Source: a virus
Strand: one strand, 5' to 3'
Virus record (IMG/VR): IMGVR_UViG_3300044675_000112
Location: 1 to 23,434 of that record
Length of the DNA: 23,434 bases
A program made the translations under genes and the position numbers. Of this stretch, positions 14,729 through 22,492 are shown piece after piece. A model generated the notes under the pieces. It was not told the DNA's origin and made no database searches. It worked only from the letters and a program-made list of their open reading frames with translations. Every line of letters begins with the position of its first letter. Position 1 is the stretch's first letter.

Positions 14729-15691
14729 TCAAGAAGTTACAAGGTCGGCTGCGAGGCCGTGGGCGTTTTCAGCCGACACTTTGTGACCCCATTCCACGAT
14801 CAGCATACGCTTTTCGGCATCGCCTGTCTTGGCCAATTCAACCTGGCTGTATGGACGCAGCACAGTCATTTTGGCGTAGTCAGGATCGATCACCCAGGCG
14901 TCACGCTCACGCTGGAATCGGTTGGCGATGACCTGCACGTTGCCGAAATCGGAAACGTAGATGTCAACAGCGCCGACCAAGGTCGCAGGCTTTGCACCGC
15001 CATCAATGTTGAATCGGCTGGAAGCAATGCCAGAGAAACCCGACACGCGCTGCTTGTTCACAGGACCGCACATCAGAATCTTTGGAGTGCCGCCTTGCGT
15101 CCACACTTTCTGAATCACATTCTTGAGAATGGTTTCAGTGAATGTGCGCACTGTGCCATCTGTACGGGCGCTGTTTGGCAGCGTTGTGTACGATGGGTCA
15201 GCACCGTCAGTGGCCTTGTCGGTGTTTGTTTTGACAAACGCGCCCAAGGATGCAGTGGTGCGTGATGTGGTGGTGTTGCCAGCCACAGCGATTGCGCCGT
15301 TCAGCATGGAGAACTCTTGGTCACGCTTAATCTCAGCGCCACGCTTGGCGATCTGATAAGCCAGTTCCGAACGACGACCAGCCTTGTTGACCACTTCTTC
15401 AGTGGCCGACAAGATGATTGTCTTGCGGCTAATCTGTGCGTAGTTTTGCAGACGCACAGTTGCGACGACAGCATCAAAGCTGCCAACGTCATCACCTTCC
15501 AACTGTGCGTTTGCAGCAGCAGCGGCCAGTGTGTCGGTTTGCCACTCATACAAGCTGTTGGACACGTTTTCACGGCCAATGTTGCTCATGTAAGGGGTTT
15601 CTTCGGGTGCAATGTTTGTGATCACATTGGACAGGTCTTCACGGATACCCTTTGCAGAGTAGGTCGTGAACGTGTTTGCTACGATAGTCAT
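14729..15691 (-). CDS. Major capsid protein, SU10 type (PF17236, formerly DUF5309) (320 aa)
   Basis: This is the main shell protein with an HK97-like fold. The N-terminus TFTTYSAKGIREDLSNVI followed by IAPEETPYMSNIGR is characteristic of the SU10/DUF5309 capsid family. So are EWQTDTLAAAAANAQLEGDD, QISRKTIILSATEEVVNKAG, the helix with LAYQIAKRGAEIKRDQEF, and the C-terminal AWVIDPDYAKMTVLRPYSQ with LIVEWGHKVSAENAHG. The length is normal for the family, and no delta-domain or protease gene is seen, consistent with use of a separate scaffold. Five bases separate it from the scaffold stop, and a GAGG site inside the end of the scaffold gene serves its ATG. The terminator immediately behind marks the end of the head transcription unit. 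Confidence 0.92.
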   Translation of the reverse strand: MTIVANTFTTYSAKGIREDLSNVITNIAPEETPYMSNIGRENVSNSLYEWQTDTLAAAAANAQLEGDDVGSFDAVVATVRLQNYAQISRKTIILSATEEVVNKAGRRSELAYQIAKRGAEIKRDQEFSMLNGAIAVAGNTTTSRTTASLGAFVKTNTDKATDGADPSYTTLPNSARTDGTVRTFTETILKNVIQKVWTQGGTPKILMCGPVNKQRVSGFSGIASSRFNIDGGAKPATLVGAVDIYVSDFGNVQVIANRFQRERDAWVIDPDYAKMTVLRPYSQVELAKTGDAEKRMLIVEWGHKVSAENAHGLAADLVTS

Positions 15692-15696
15692 TTGGA

Positions 15697-16674
15697 TTAC
15701 CTCAGTAAATGTTCAATTGCAGAAGCCGCATCATCGACACGGCCAGTTTTTGCAAGACGCTGCTTTGCCCTCGTACTTTCAGTTGTGGTCGAAACCCGTC
15801 CCGCTGCACCAGGCTTGGCGGTCCGAGGGCCATTGTGCACAGGCTTAATGCCCTGCGCCTTGCTCACCATCTTGTCATATAACCCTGCTTTGCGCAGAAT
15901 CAAAACAAGTCGATGGTCATAGACGCTCTTCAAGTCATCCTCGGTAAAACCTGCGGCCTTTGCAGATTCAATCACCAGCGCCTTCTCGGCTTTCGCCTGT
16001 ATAGGGTCTCGCCACTGGGGCAAGGCTTTTAAAAGGGCATCTTTCTGGCTAGAAAGATGCGCCTCCATAGAACGCTGCTGTTCATGCTCAGAGAGATGAG
16101 ATAACCGCTGCTGCTCGGCCTGAATAGCGTAGGCTTTCTCCTGTCTCTCTCGCATGACCTCCTTGGTCCGAACCCACTCAATAGGGTCTTCATGATAAAG
16201 ACGCTCTAAATCAACTTGTGGCTCGGTTGCTTGAAGTTGTGCTTGTAATGCACCCAACAATTGAGCGTACTGTTGACGCTCGGCCCGAATAGTTGCTGAT
16301 TCCTGTTCAATGTGCTTGCGCTCATCAACAATTTTTTGCACCTTTCGGGTGTAGTCTTGATGTCGTGAGTAGCCTTCTTGAAGTTCTTGCAAGGTCACAG
16401 ATACCTTCTTGCCGTCAACTTTGACGGTGAAAGTCTGCTCTTGCTCCTCCTCCTCATTCTCCTCATTCTCTTCGGACTGTTCCTCTGCGGATTCTTCCTC
16501 TGGCGCGTCTTCCACACCAGACTCATCCTCCGCAGAAGCCGCTGCCTCGGTGTCTTCTTCAGACTCCTCGGCTGGCTGCGCCTCGTCAATTTCCGACTGT
16601 CCCTGTTCGGGATTCATCATTGCCGAGATAGCAGTGGCCGCATCGGCCACATTCATTGCTTGTATTTCTGCCAT
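15697..16674 (-). CDS. Capsid scaffolding protein (325 aa)
   Basis: Scaffolds direct procapsid assembly and leave before or during DNA entry. This one has the usual architecture. A strongly acidic, disordered N-terminal region lies at about residues 20-82, almost all Glu, Asp, Ser and Ala. A short beta motif follows (TFTVKVDGKKVSVTLQELQ, then GYSRHQDYTRK). A long Gln/Glu/Arg-rich coiled-coil section runs from about 110 to 215, and a basic, Thr-rich C-terminus (TRAKQRLAKTGR) probably touches the capsid shell. The 'VKVDGK...VTL-x-EL-x-xGY-x-R-x-x-DYT-x-K' segment is familiar from podovirus scaffolds. It lies directly upstream of the capsid gene. No protease motif is present. No clear ribosome site is seen at the ATG, four bases after the 87-aa gene. 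Confidence 0.88.
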   Translation of the reverse strand: MAEIQAMNVADAATAISAMMNPEQGQSEIDEAQPAEESEEDTEAAASAEDESGVEDAPEEESAEEQSEENEENEEEEQEQTFTVKVDGKKVSVTLQELQEGYSRHQDYTRKVQKIVDERKHIEQESATIRAERQQYAQLLGALQAQLQATEPQVDLERLYHEDPIEWVRTKEVMRERQEKAYAIQAEQQRLSHLSEHEQQRSMEAHLSSQKDALLKALPQWRDPIQAKAEKALVIESAKAAGFTEDDLKSVYDHRLVLILRKAGLYDKMVSKAQGIKPVHNGPRTAKPGAAGRVSTTTESTRAKQRLAKTGRVDDAASAIEHLLR

Positions 16675-16678
16675 AGTC

Positions 16679-16942
16679 TTAAATCAGTTTAGGTGAACGA
16701 TCAATGGACTTCTGAGCAATCTTGCCATTGTCCATGACTTTGATTAGCTCTTGCCGCAGGCTATCAATAGCCTGCAACATGCACCACGCCGTTTCACGTT
16801 TTGCCGACTCTTCAGGTTTCGAGGATCGAAACAGCCAAAGCTGGTCGTTTTCTAATTTCGCAACTGCATCGCTCAAAATTTCATTTTCGAGAATCTGCTG
16901 GGCCTTGCGGCCCTTGCGCACTTGGTCTTCGTTTGTGCTCAC
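16679..16942 (-). CDS. Small helical protein between portal and scaffold (87 aa)
   Basis: This is an 87-aa, highly charged helical protein with KAQQILENEILSDAVAKLE, then RETAWCMLQAIDSLRQEL and GKIAQKS near the C-terminus. Small proteins of this kind, with 'A-x-x-(I/L)LEN-x-x-(L/F)' and 'RE-x-xW-x-MLQA', are common between portal and scaffold in podoviruses. Their role is not known to me. It starts with GTG, overlapping the portal stop as GTGA, so translation is coupled. No enzymatic motif or membrane segment is visible. Confidence 0.72.
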   Translation of the reverse strand: MSTNEDQVRKGRKAQQILENEILSDAVAKLENDQLWLFRSSKPEESAKRETAWCMLQAIDSLRQELIKVMDNGKIAQKSIDRSPKLI

Positions 16943-19146
16943 TGTGCCATTCCGTTAAGGTTGATGGGTGACATCATTGGCGCTGCTTGCTGCGGCTGCT
17001 GCACAAACTGTGCTGCTTGCTGCTGGGCAATCACCGCCTGCTGACGTATCGCTTCACGATCAATGTTTTGCGCAGCGTCAATTTCGGCTGTGCTGATCTG
17101 TGAGTTGTACTTTAACTCAATTTCGTACTTCTTGAGATACAGGTCTTGAGCCATCTGATCACGCTTCAAATCGTCATTCATGACCATCTGCTGGCGCTGA
17201 AGCTCCAAATCAGCCGCCTTTTTCTTGATGTCGGCCTTGATGCTTTCGACCTGCACCTGCGCCAGCACTTCCTCTGGCGTTGGCTTGGGGGCTGGTGGCG
17301 CAGGCGGCTCATAGTCGGATGGAATGTTTTGGAAGAAGCTGGACGCATCCTTGAACCCAGACAATTCCACAATCTTGCGCAGCGTGTTGCTGAACTGCTG
17401 CGGGGTCACCAGCGGGTTGGCTGGGCCAAGCTGCTGCAAGATTTGCTCTTGCTTGGCCATGATCATCATCAAGGCTTGAATTCGCTCATTGGTGTCGCCA
17501 TTGCCCAGCCCAATGTTGATGCTGGCATCCATGCCTGCATTCCAGTGCCGGGGATCAATAGCCACCCACTCATTGCGCAGGCGCACCATGCGCTCTTTGT
17601 CCTGGTGCGTTGTCACCAAGAACAAGATGCCCTTGAACAGCTTCTTCATGCCCTCGGCCAAGATGCGTGCTGTCAGTTCAATGCGGCCTTGGCTGGCGCT
17701 GATGGTGGCGTTCACCGCCGCCTTGGTGCTGGACTGCAAGGCATCGGCATTCAGGCCCATGGCCGCCTTACTCATGCCCGTGCGATCTTCCTTGATCTGG
17801 TCCATGTACTCCATCATTGGGAATGCCGCCTGGCCAACAAATGGAGTGGTCAGTGGCTGGACCATGCCAGGCGCACGCATACGAATGATTGCGCCTGTCT
17901 CGTTGTTCAGCACATCGTCAATGTTGACTTGGCCCTCAACCACCGCTGTGCGGGGGTGAATGCTTTGCGCCAGGCTGTCCAGTGTGTTGCGGAGAATCTC
18001 GGACTTGATCTCTTGCAGGTCGCGGGTGATGTCAAAAATGGACATCGCCTCAAGTGGCGAGGTGTGTGGCTCTGGGTCGCAGGGAAAGTCGGCAAAGGGG
18101 ATGTAAGACGCAGGCAGGTTGCGCACCACCTTGTAGCCGCCGCCCATGCAGCAGACCTTGCGCAGCTCGGGGATGCCATCGCCGTCATAGTCCACACGCG
18201 CATATGCTTCGATGTACAGAACTCTGCGCATCATCGGGTTGGCTGCGTCATTCGTGCCAAACGTGGTGGACAGCGGCTGCCGTGCCAAATACTCATCGTT
18301 GCTGTCGAGGTCAGTGGTTGACAGGTTTTCTTCAATCTCGTCCTGGTCATACCCCATCGCGATCAGGTCGGCCACAGTGGCCATCTGGCGATGCGCAATG
18401 ATGGTGGCGTCATCAAATGACCGGGCGCGTCTGTCCAGCAGCAACTCTTCAGGCGGCACGGCCATGATGCGAATCCGGCCATCCTTGGTGATGCGCTTGA
18501 TCTGCACATCATGGATCATCGGCGCAGGCATAGCCATGGCCGCACCCGTCACCGGGTCCACCGTGACCATCTGCATCTCGTCAACATTTGGGTCAGGGTA
18601 AGACACCACGATTTTGACTTCGGCATCAGGTTCTTGCATCAAGATTTCAAGGGTCTGGTCATCCAGCCCTGTGTATTCGTCAATGCTGACCTTCTCGTCA
18701 TCCTCCCACCAAAACTTGGCAATGCCGCATTTGCGCACCAAGGCATCTTTGAAAATTGCGTAACTGGTCAAAAACCCGTTGTTGTCATTTTGGAAAATGT
18801 AGTTTGCATAGTCTGTCGCCTGCTTTGCAGACTGCACATCCTCCGGCCCACGGGGTACAAACTCGACCACATTTTCGGTGCTGAAGAAAACACGCATCAG
18901 GCTGGGCAGCATGGCCGACACGGTATCCCGCACCTCCATCGCCACCACTTTGCTGTTGCCCTCGACCTCGTTGCCAAACAGGTCACCACGGTAATACTCA
19001 GTGCCCTTGGCCCGTGTTGGCGAAATGTCGCTGTCGATGTAGCTGACCGCATCGGTCAGGTCTTGCCCAATGATGCTTTCAAGCTCCGCATCGTCCATGG
19101 GTGTGGCCGCAGTCACATCGGTGCTGATGGTGTTGGTATCGTTCAT
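16939..19146 (-). CDS. Portal protein (735 aa)
   Basis: The portal forms the dodecameric ring through which DNA enters and leaves. The N-terminus has AVSYIDSDISPTRAKGTEYY, then GNSKVVAMEVRDTVSAMLPS and LMRVFFSTENVVEFVP, the family's opening. VRKCGIAKFWWE and VRIMAVPPEEL-like strands follow (here IRIMAVPPEELLLDRRA), then FADFPCDPEPHTSPLEAMSI with DITRDLQEIKSEILRNTLD forming the wing and stem. IKEDRTGMSKAAMGLNADAL lies near the crown side. After about residue 610 a Pro-rich hinge leads to a long helical tail rich in Gln, Lys and Ala (about 630-720), like the C-terminal barrel of P22-type portals. The 735-aa length fits that class. The ATG overlaps the preceding stop. Confidence is high from pattern and gene order. 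Confidence 0.93.
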   Translation of the reverse strand: MNDTNTISTDVTAATPMDDAELESIIGQDLTDAVSYIDSDISPTRAKGTEYYRGDLFGNEVEGNSKVVAMEVRDTVSAMLPSLMRVFFSTENVVEFVPRGPEDVQSAKQATDYANYIFQNDNNGFLTSYAIFKDALVRKCGIAKFWWEDDEKVSIDEYTGLDDQTLEILMQEPDAEVKIVVSYPDPNVDEMQMVTVDPVTGAAMAMPAPMIHDVQIKRITKDGRIRIMAVPPEELLLDRRARSFDDATIIAHRQMATVADLIAMGYDQDEIEENLSTTDLDSNDEYLARQPLSTTFGTNDAANPMMRRVLYIEAYARVDYDGDGIPELRKVCCMGGGYKVVRNLPASYIPFADFPCDPEPHTSPLEAMSIFDITRDLQEIKSEILRNTLDSLAQSIHPRTAVVEGQVNIDDVLNNETGAIIRMRAPGMVQPLTTPFVGQAAFPMMEYMDQIKEDRTGMSKAAMGLNADALQSSTKAAVNATISASQGRIELTARILAEGMKKLFKGILFLVTTHQDKERMVRLRNEWVAIDPRHWNAGMDASINIGLGNGDTNERIQALMMIMAKQEQILQQLGPANPLVTPQQFSNTLRKIVELSGFKDASSFFQNIPSDYEPPAPPAPKPTPEEVLAQVQVESIKADIKKKAADLELQRQQMVMNDDLKRDQMAQDLYLKKYEIELKYNSQISTAEIDAAQNIDREAIRQQAVIAQQQAAQFVQQPQQAAPMMSPINLNGMAQ

Positions 19147-19433
19147 TTCTTGTTCCTTGCAGATATTGCTTTGGCTTTTGCCTTTGCGTCAGCCTTGCTG
19201 GATGCACCCCATGCGTTCAGGGACAGCAGCAGCCGTGTCGGCTCCCCGCCCTTCTTCTCTGGACCAGGCATATTGCCCATGCGTGCCAAGAAGCTGGCAC
19301 GCCTTGGGTTGTCACCAGATTTGACCGGAGCCTTGAGGTCCATGCCCTCGGCCTTGGCGCTGGCCCTGCCCTTGGCATTCAAGCCACCGCTTGGGCTTTT
19401 GCCCTCTTTGCGCTGCCAGGCCGGGGTTTTCAT
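19143..19433 (-). CDS. Basic conserved phage protein, DUF6321-like (96 aa)
   Basis: The N-terminus KTPAWQRKEGKSPSGGLNAKGR is a motif I recognise from small phage proteins assigned to DUF6321 or its relatives. KAPVKSGDNPRRASFLARMG, a Pro/Gly-rich PGPEKKGGEPTRL stretch and a Lys/Ala-rich C-terminus follow. The whole chain is strongly basic and probably partly disordered, so nucleic-acid contact is possible but not shown. Its start overlaps the stop of the 51-aa gene and its stop overlaps the portal start, both as ATGA. Function unknown; the domain name is given from memory and should be treated as tentative. Confidence 0.75.
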   Translation of the reverse strand: MKTPAWQRKEGKSPSGGLNAKGRASAKAEGMDLKAPVKSGDNPRRASFLARMGNMPGPEKKGGEPTRLLLSLNAWGASSKADAKAKAKAISARNKK

Positions 19434-19585
19434 TTTTTCTTCACTGGCTTGGCCGTCTTGGCCGCCGCCTTAAAGTCGGCTGCACTTGGCGCACCCTTTG
19501 CGCCAGGCTTGCGCATCTTCTCTTTGGAGCCAGCGGCAATGCGTGCCTGCTTGGCGTTGATGTTGGCGTAAAGACCTGCTTTCAT
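19430..19585 (-). CDS. 51-aa basic phage protein
   Basis: A short frame runs from ATG at 19585 to TGA at 19430-19432. The peptide starts MKAGLYANINAKQARIAAGS, continues KEKMRKPGAKGAPSAADF and ends in AKTAKPVKKK. The pattern 'LYANI-x-AK-x-x-RI-x-AGS-x-EKMRKPG-x-KGAP' is one I have seen repeatedly in phage structural regions, so this is a real conserved gene despite its size. It overlaps both neighbours by 4 nt (ATGA). The net charge is strongly positive, which suggests DNA or capsid-interior contact; this is inference. Confidence 0.8.
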   Translation of the reverse strand: MKAGLYANINAKQARIAAGSKEKMRKPGAKGAPSAADFKAAAKTAKPVKKK

Positions 19586-20043
19586 GATTCGTCCTCCATA
19601 TCTTCACCGTCTTGCTCACCCGTATTGGGGCCGCCCACCACCCATGCGTCACAGGTCCGGCTGGCCGCACACTTGAAATCAAAAATCTCGCAGTAACCAA
19701 GGTCGGCCAGCTTGATCGTGCCCCACGGGTCAGCCTCCATGCCGATGCCCTGGGCAATGCACTTCTTCAGCTTGTCCGACACATTGAACGCCGCGCAGTT
19801 GCCGCACAGGCTTTGCTTGGCGTCATCGGTGGACACATCCCACTGGTCTGCCTTCTTCGCCCAAAACGCGCTGTTTGGCAGCTTGGGGTTCTCAGGACCG
19901 TACCCGGCACTGGTGATGGCCTTGGCCCGATTCTTCAGGTTCAGCGTAATGTCTTGGGTTGGCAAGGGGCAGTTCTCGCCCTCCATGTCCTCGCCCTCTT
20001 CCATGTCCATGGCTTGTTCCATGGTGCGCTGCATAGTGGCCAT
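19582..20043 (-). CDS. Cysteine-rich protein, possible metal or Fe-S binding (153 aa)
   Basis: The N-terminal ~25 residues are Met/Glu-rich. The conserved part starts near residue 55 (LPNSAFWAKKADQW), followed by SLCGNCAAFNVSDKLKKCI and GYCEIFDFKCAASRTCDAW, then VVGGP and an acidic tail. Cys residues lie at about 25, 80, 83, 95, 118, 125 and 131. The spacing C-x2-C-x11-C-x22-C-x6-C-x5-C could hold one zinc or an iron-sulphur cluster, somewhat like a high-potential iron-sulphur protein, but no specific family is claimed. It sits among small proteins between terminase and portal. Its ATG shares one base with the previous TAA, so translation is coupled. The gene is certain; cofactor and role are inferred. 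Confidence 0.75.
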   Translation of the reverse strand: MATMQRTMEQAMDMEEGEDMEGENCPLPTQDITLNLKNRAKAITSAGYGPENPKLPNSAFWAKKADQWDVSTDDAKQSLCGNCAAFNVSDKLKKCIAQGIGMEADPWGTIKLADLGYCEIFDFKCAASRTCDAWVVGGPNTGEQDGEDMEDES

Positions 20044-20228
20044 TACTTTTTGCTCCGGTTGGTTGCTGTGCGCTGGCCGCGCATGGGCATCTTGGCCTCG
20101 CTCATCGCAATGGCAATGGCCTGCTTGGGATTCTTTACCACCTTGCCAGTGCCACCGCTATGCAACTTGCCAGCCTTGTACTCGCCCATTACAGAACCGA
20201 TTTTCTTTTGCGCTTTGCTCATTGGCAT
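20043..20228 (-). CDS. DUF6496-like small basic protein (61 aa)
   Basis: I choose the ATG at 20228 because GGGGA lies five bases before it. The frame stays open further upstream, but that part would overlap the terminase gene and has no matching sequence pattern. The protein has SKAQKKIGSVMGEYKAGKLH, then SGGTGKVVKNPKQAIAIAMS and EAKMP, and ends with RTATNRSKK. The block 'VM-x-E(Y/F)K-x-GKLHSG-x-x-GKVV-x-x-x-KQAIAIA(L/M)SEA' is the DUF6496 signature as I know it, found in phages and bacteria. No function is established. It begins 31 nt after the terminase stop. Confidence 0.82.
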   Translation of the reverse strand: MPMSKAQKKIGSVMGEYKAGKLHSGGTGKVVKNPKQAIAIAMSEAKMPMRGQRTATNRSKK

Positions 20229-20259
20229 GGTATTCCCCATGTGATTGGTAATTCCCAGA

Positions 20260-21672
20260 TTATGCAACCCTTGACAGGTTTCGGCGCAGCGGCTGGCCCC
20301 ACTTGCTGCTGCCTGCCGACCCGTACATCCCGGCAATTGCGTCACTTGCAAACGTCAAGACAAACGCATCGGCCTTGTCAGGGCTGGGCAAACCCCTCTT
20401 CCTGATCTCGTCCTTGCCCTCAATCTGAATCTTGCCGTTGCTGGTAAACGTGTAGCGCACCGTGGCCAACTCACTGATCAGCACATCGTCTTTGGCCAGC
20501 TTGCAGTCTCTCGCCTCCAGCCACGCCTTGGCCCTGTACCAAAGTTCAGCCTTGAGGTTTCTATAAGTCCCGCCCATGGCTGGGCTTTCACTCACATTAA
20601 TCCCCCTGGCTGGCAGGCCAAGCTCTCGCAGCCTGTCCACCACCCCAGCCCCAAGGCCGATGCTGTCCACCAAAATCTCCTTGGGCTGCTGGCTTGGCGG
20701 CAGCACGTTGTACTCGGCCACCACCGCCCCCGTCAGTTGCATCAGGTCCAGATTCTTCCATGTCCGAATGCTCTCGGTCACCACGTTGCCCTGCCGTTTG
20801 CACAAGGCACTTCGGTCACTGCCGAACCGCGCCACATCCAGACCCCACACCATTGGCGCTGATTGGCTGGCCGCCACATCCCGGTGCAGCGCACTTTCCA
20901 GCAAATCCATCGCAATCACCGTATCGTCATCGCCCTTCGGAAACTCCCCGATCACGCGAATCCGATACACGTTGCTGTCCTCGCCGTACCTCTGCGCCAT
21001 CTCCTTCACATACTCGTCACTGACCCGTGGCGAGTCAGTACACGCCACCTGAAACGTGGTCCACTCCCCCGCCAGGCGCGTGTGCGTGTCGTAGAAAAAC
21101 CCGCTGGACCGCACCGGGTTGCCCAGCAGCAGCGTCACAGCGTTGTGGCCAGACATCGACCCAGCCGCCGCCTCAAACACCTGTTCGGGCACGCCTGACG
21201 CCTCATCGGCCACCAGCATCACATACTCAGAGTGAATGCCCTGCAAAGCCTCCGGCTGCTCGGCCCGGCTCGTCCTGGCTGAGATAAACATCTCAGTCGG
21301 CGCAGCGTTGAACTCAATCCTCTCTTGCTTAACCGTCAGCAGCCCCTGCAAAGGCAGCGGCATCGCATTGATCCACCGCTTCAGTTCCGCAAACATCGCG
21401 TCATAAAGCTGGCTGCTGGTCGGCGCAGTCACCACCACCTTGACCGGGCTGCGCGTCATGAAGTACCACAGCATGGCCCAGCTACTCGCCGTAGATTTGC
21501 CCACCCCGTGGCCGGACCTGACGCTAATCTTCCTGTCCCCTCGGGCAATCGCCTGGAGAAACTTCACCTGCCACGGGTCAGGGTCTACCCCCAGCACCTC
21601 CCGCACAAACAGCACCGGATCAGGGTGATACCGTGCCACCCACTGCTGGAATACATTTTCTGTTTTTGCCAT
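20260..21672 (-). CDS. terL: Terminase large subunit (packaging ATPase and nuclease) (470 aa)
   Basis: TerL pumps DNA through the portal and cuts the concatemer. The ATPase domain shows Walker A as SGHGVGKST (residues 53-61), an adenine-side VVVTAPTSSQ, Walker B VMLVADEA with Asp156 and catalytic Glu157, and the coupling motif LLLGNP (181-186). The RNase H-like nuclease has acidic residues in WGLDVARFG (Asp279), EILVDSIGLG (Asp336) and SPDKADAF (Asp432, Asp435). The N-terminal FVREVLGVDPDPWQ is family-typical. All catalytic positions are intact. A TTG at 21681 overlaps the upstream stop as TTGA and is an alternative start. ATG at 21672 is preferred on codon use, but neither has a ribosome site. 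Four small genes and the DnaA-box region separate it from the small subunit. Confidence 0.94.
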   Translation of the reverse strand: MAKTENVFQQWVARYHPDPVLFVREVLGVDPDPWQVKFLQAIARGDRKISVRSGHGVGKSTASSWAMLWYFMTRSPVKVVVTAPTSSQLYDAMFAELKRWINAMPLPLQGLLTVKQERIEFNAAPTEMFISARTSRAEQPEALQGIHSEYVMLVADEASGVPEQVFEAAAGSMSGHNAVTLLLGNPVRSSGFFYDTHTRLAGEWTTFQVACTDSPRVSDEYVKEMAQRYGEDSNVYRIRVIGEFPKGDDDTVIAMDLLESALHRDVAASQSAPMVWGLDVARFGSDRSALCKRQGNVVTESIRTWKNLDLMQLTGAVVAEYNVLPPSQQPKEILVDSIGLGAGVVDRLRELGLPARGINVSESPAMGGTYRNLKAELWYRAKAWLEARDCKLAKDDVLISELATVRYTFTSNGKIQIEGKDEIRKRGLPSPDKADAFVLTFASDAIAGMYGSAGSSKWGQPLRRNLSRVA

Positions 21673-21677
21673 AGGCG

Positions 21678-22250
21678 TCAATTATGACGCAGCATCTCAG
21701 CCCTGCAATCGTTCCAGCCTTGGATGTACTCGGGATGCTCACCCTCTCGCGTTCCAAACGCATCAGGCACGGCTGGCTGTGCTGCGGGTGGGGTGGTGAG
21801 TGGCCTGATCTCTGCATGTAAGCCTTTGAGGTGCGCCATGTTGTCTGCCTCCTCTCTAGTAAAAAACATGTCGTGTAGGTTGCCGCCCTCAAAAACGCCC
21901 CACGCCACAGGCTGCACAGGTGCTGGTTGTGCGGGTGGGGTAGCTTTCATCACGCTGTCTTGCCCAGAGCAATACGCAATTCGCAAGGCTTGCAGGAATC
22001 CGATTTCCTCCGGGTCGCCGTGCTGCTTGGCATTCCATTGCTCAAACGACTCAGGCTCCTGCACAGGTGCTGGCTGTGCTGCATGGTATTGCTCCCACAG
22101 GGATGGCTTTACAGGCTGCACAGGTGCTGCAAGGGCTTGCTTGATGGCGGCAATTGGCTCCGTTGCTTTTTGGCGAATGAAGCGACCTGTTTCTAAATTG
22201 GAAATCCATTCCAACGCCTCCAGCGCCATGCGTAGTGCTTCGTCTTTCAT
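21678..22250 (-). CDS. Accessory protein with Pro-Ala-Pro-Val-Gln linkers (190 aa)
   Basis: I start at the ATG at 22250, which overlaps the stop of the 81-aa gene as ATGA and has a purine-rich GGGGGAA upstream. The N-terminus KDEALRMALEALEWIS, ending in AAIKQALAAP, is a module common at the start of accessory proteins of Gram-negative phages. Linkers with APVQ recur at about residues 42, 61 and 110, with AAQPAVP near 157. They separate an EQWNAKQHGDPEEIGFLQAL block (about 70-100), a VAWGVFEGGNLHDMFFTREE block (about 115-150) and a closing EYIQGWNDCRAEML. This looks like a chain of small shuffled domains, as in Ea22-like phage proteins. Function unknown. Confidence 0.72.
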   Translation of the reverse strand: MKDEALRMALEALEWISNLETGRFIRQKATEPIAAIKQALAAPVQPVKPSLWEQYHAAQPAPVQEPESFEQWNAKQHGDPEEIGFLQALRIAYCSGQDSVMKATPPAQPAPVQPVAWGVFEGGNLHDMFFTREEADNMAHLKGLHAEIRPLTTPPAAQPAVPDAFGTREGEHPEYIQGWNDCRAEMLRHN

Positions 22251-22492
22251 GTGTTCCCCCTTGCTCGGATGGCAGCGGCGCAATCAAATGTGGCAACATC
22301 CCAAACGGATGCGTCATTTGCTGTGCGCGACATATCAGGAACAAGGTCAGAACACACCTTTGCACACGCCTCACGCTCATCAGCACGAACAAGGGCTTGA
22401 AAGGCTTTGAGTTTTTCAAGGTTGATTGGCTCACCCGTCACAAAGTCATAGGGCATCTTGACTTCTCGGGCCATGTCTATCGTGGTTTTCAT
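22247..22492 (-). CDS. Small accessory protein with VRADEREACAKV motif (81 aa)
   Basis: This is an 81-aa soluble protein with FQALVRADEREACAKVC, then CAAAIRARGNT at the C-terminus. 'LVRADEREACA...AAAIRARG' is a recurring motif of small phage accessory proteins, which I associate mainly with Burkholderiales phages. No function is known. Three Cys residues are present but without a metal-site spacing. The start overlaps the stop of the 46-aa gene and the stop overlaps the 190-aa gene start (both ATGA). The motif is the best hint of host group in the window, and it is only a hint. Confidence 0.78.
   Translation of the reverse strand: MKTTIDMAREVKMPYDFVTGEPINLEKLKAFQALVRADEREACAKVCSDLVPDMSRTANDASVWDVATFDCAAAIRARGNT

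Noticed and set aside
17146-18321. 391-codon open frame on the plus strand opposite the portal gene
   Set aside because: It is an antisense shadow of the portal codons; the composition is His/Leu/Val-rich and no domain is recognisable, whereas the minus strand gives a clear portal.
18511-19473. 320-codon plus-strand frame opposite the portal start and the basic small proteins
   Set aside because: No family pattern and no ribosome site; the opposite strand carries four coherent genes with exact stop/start overlaps.
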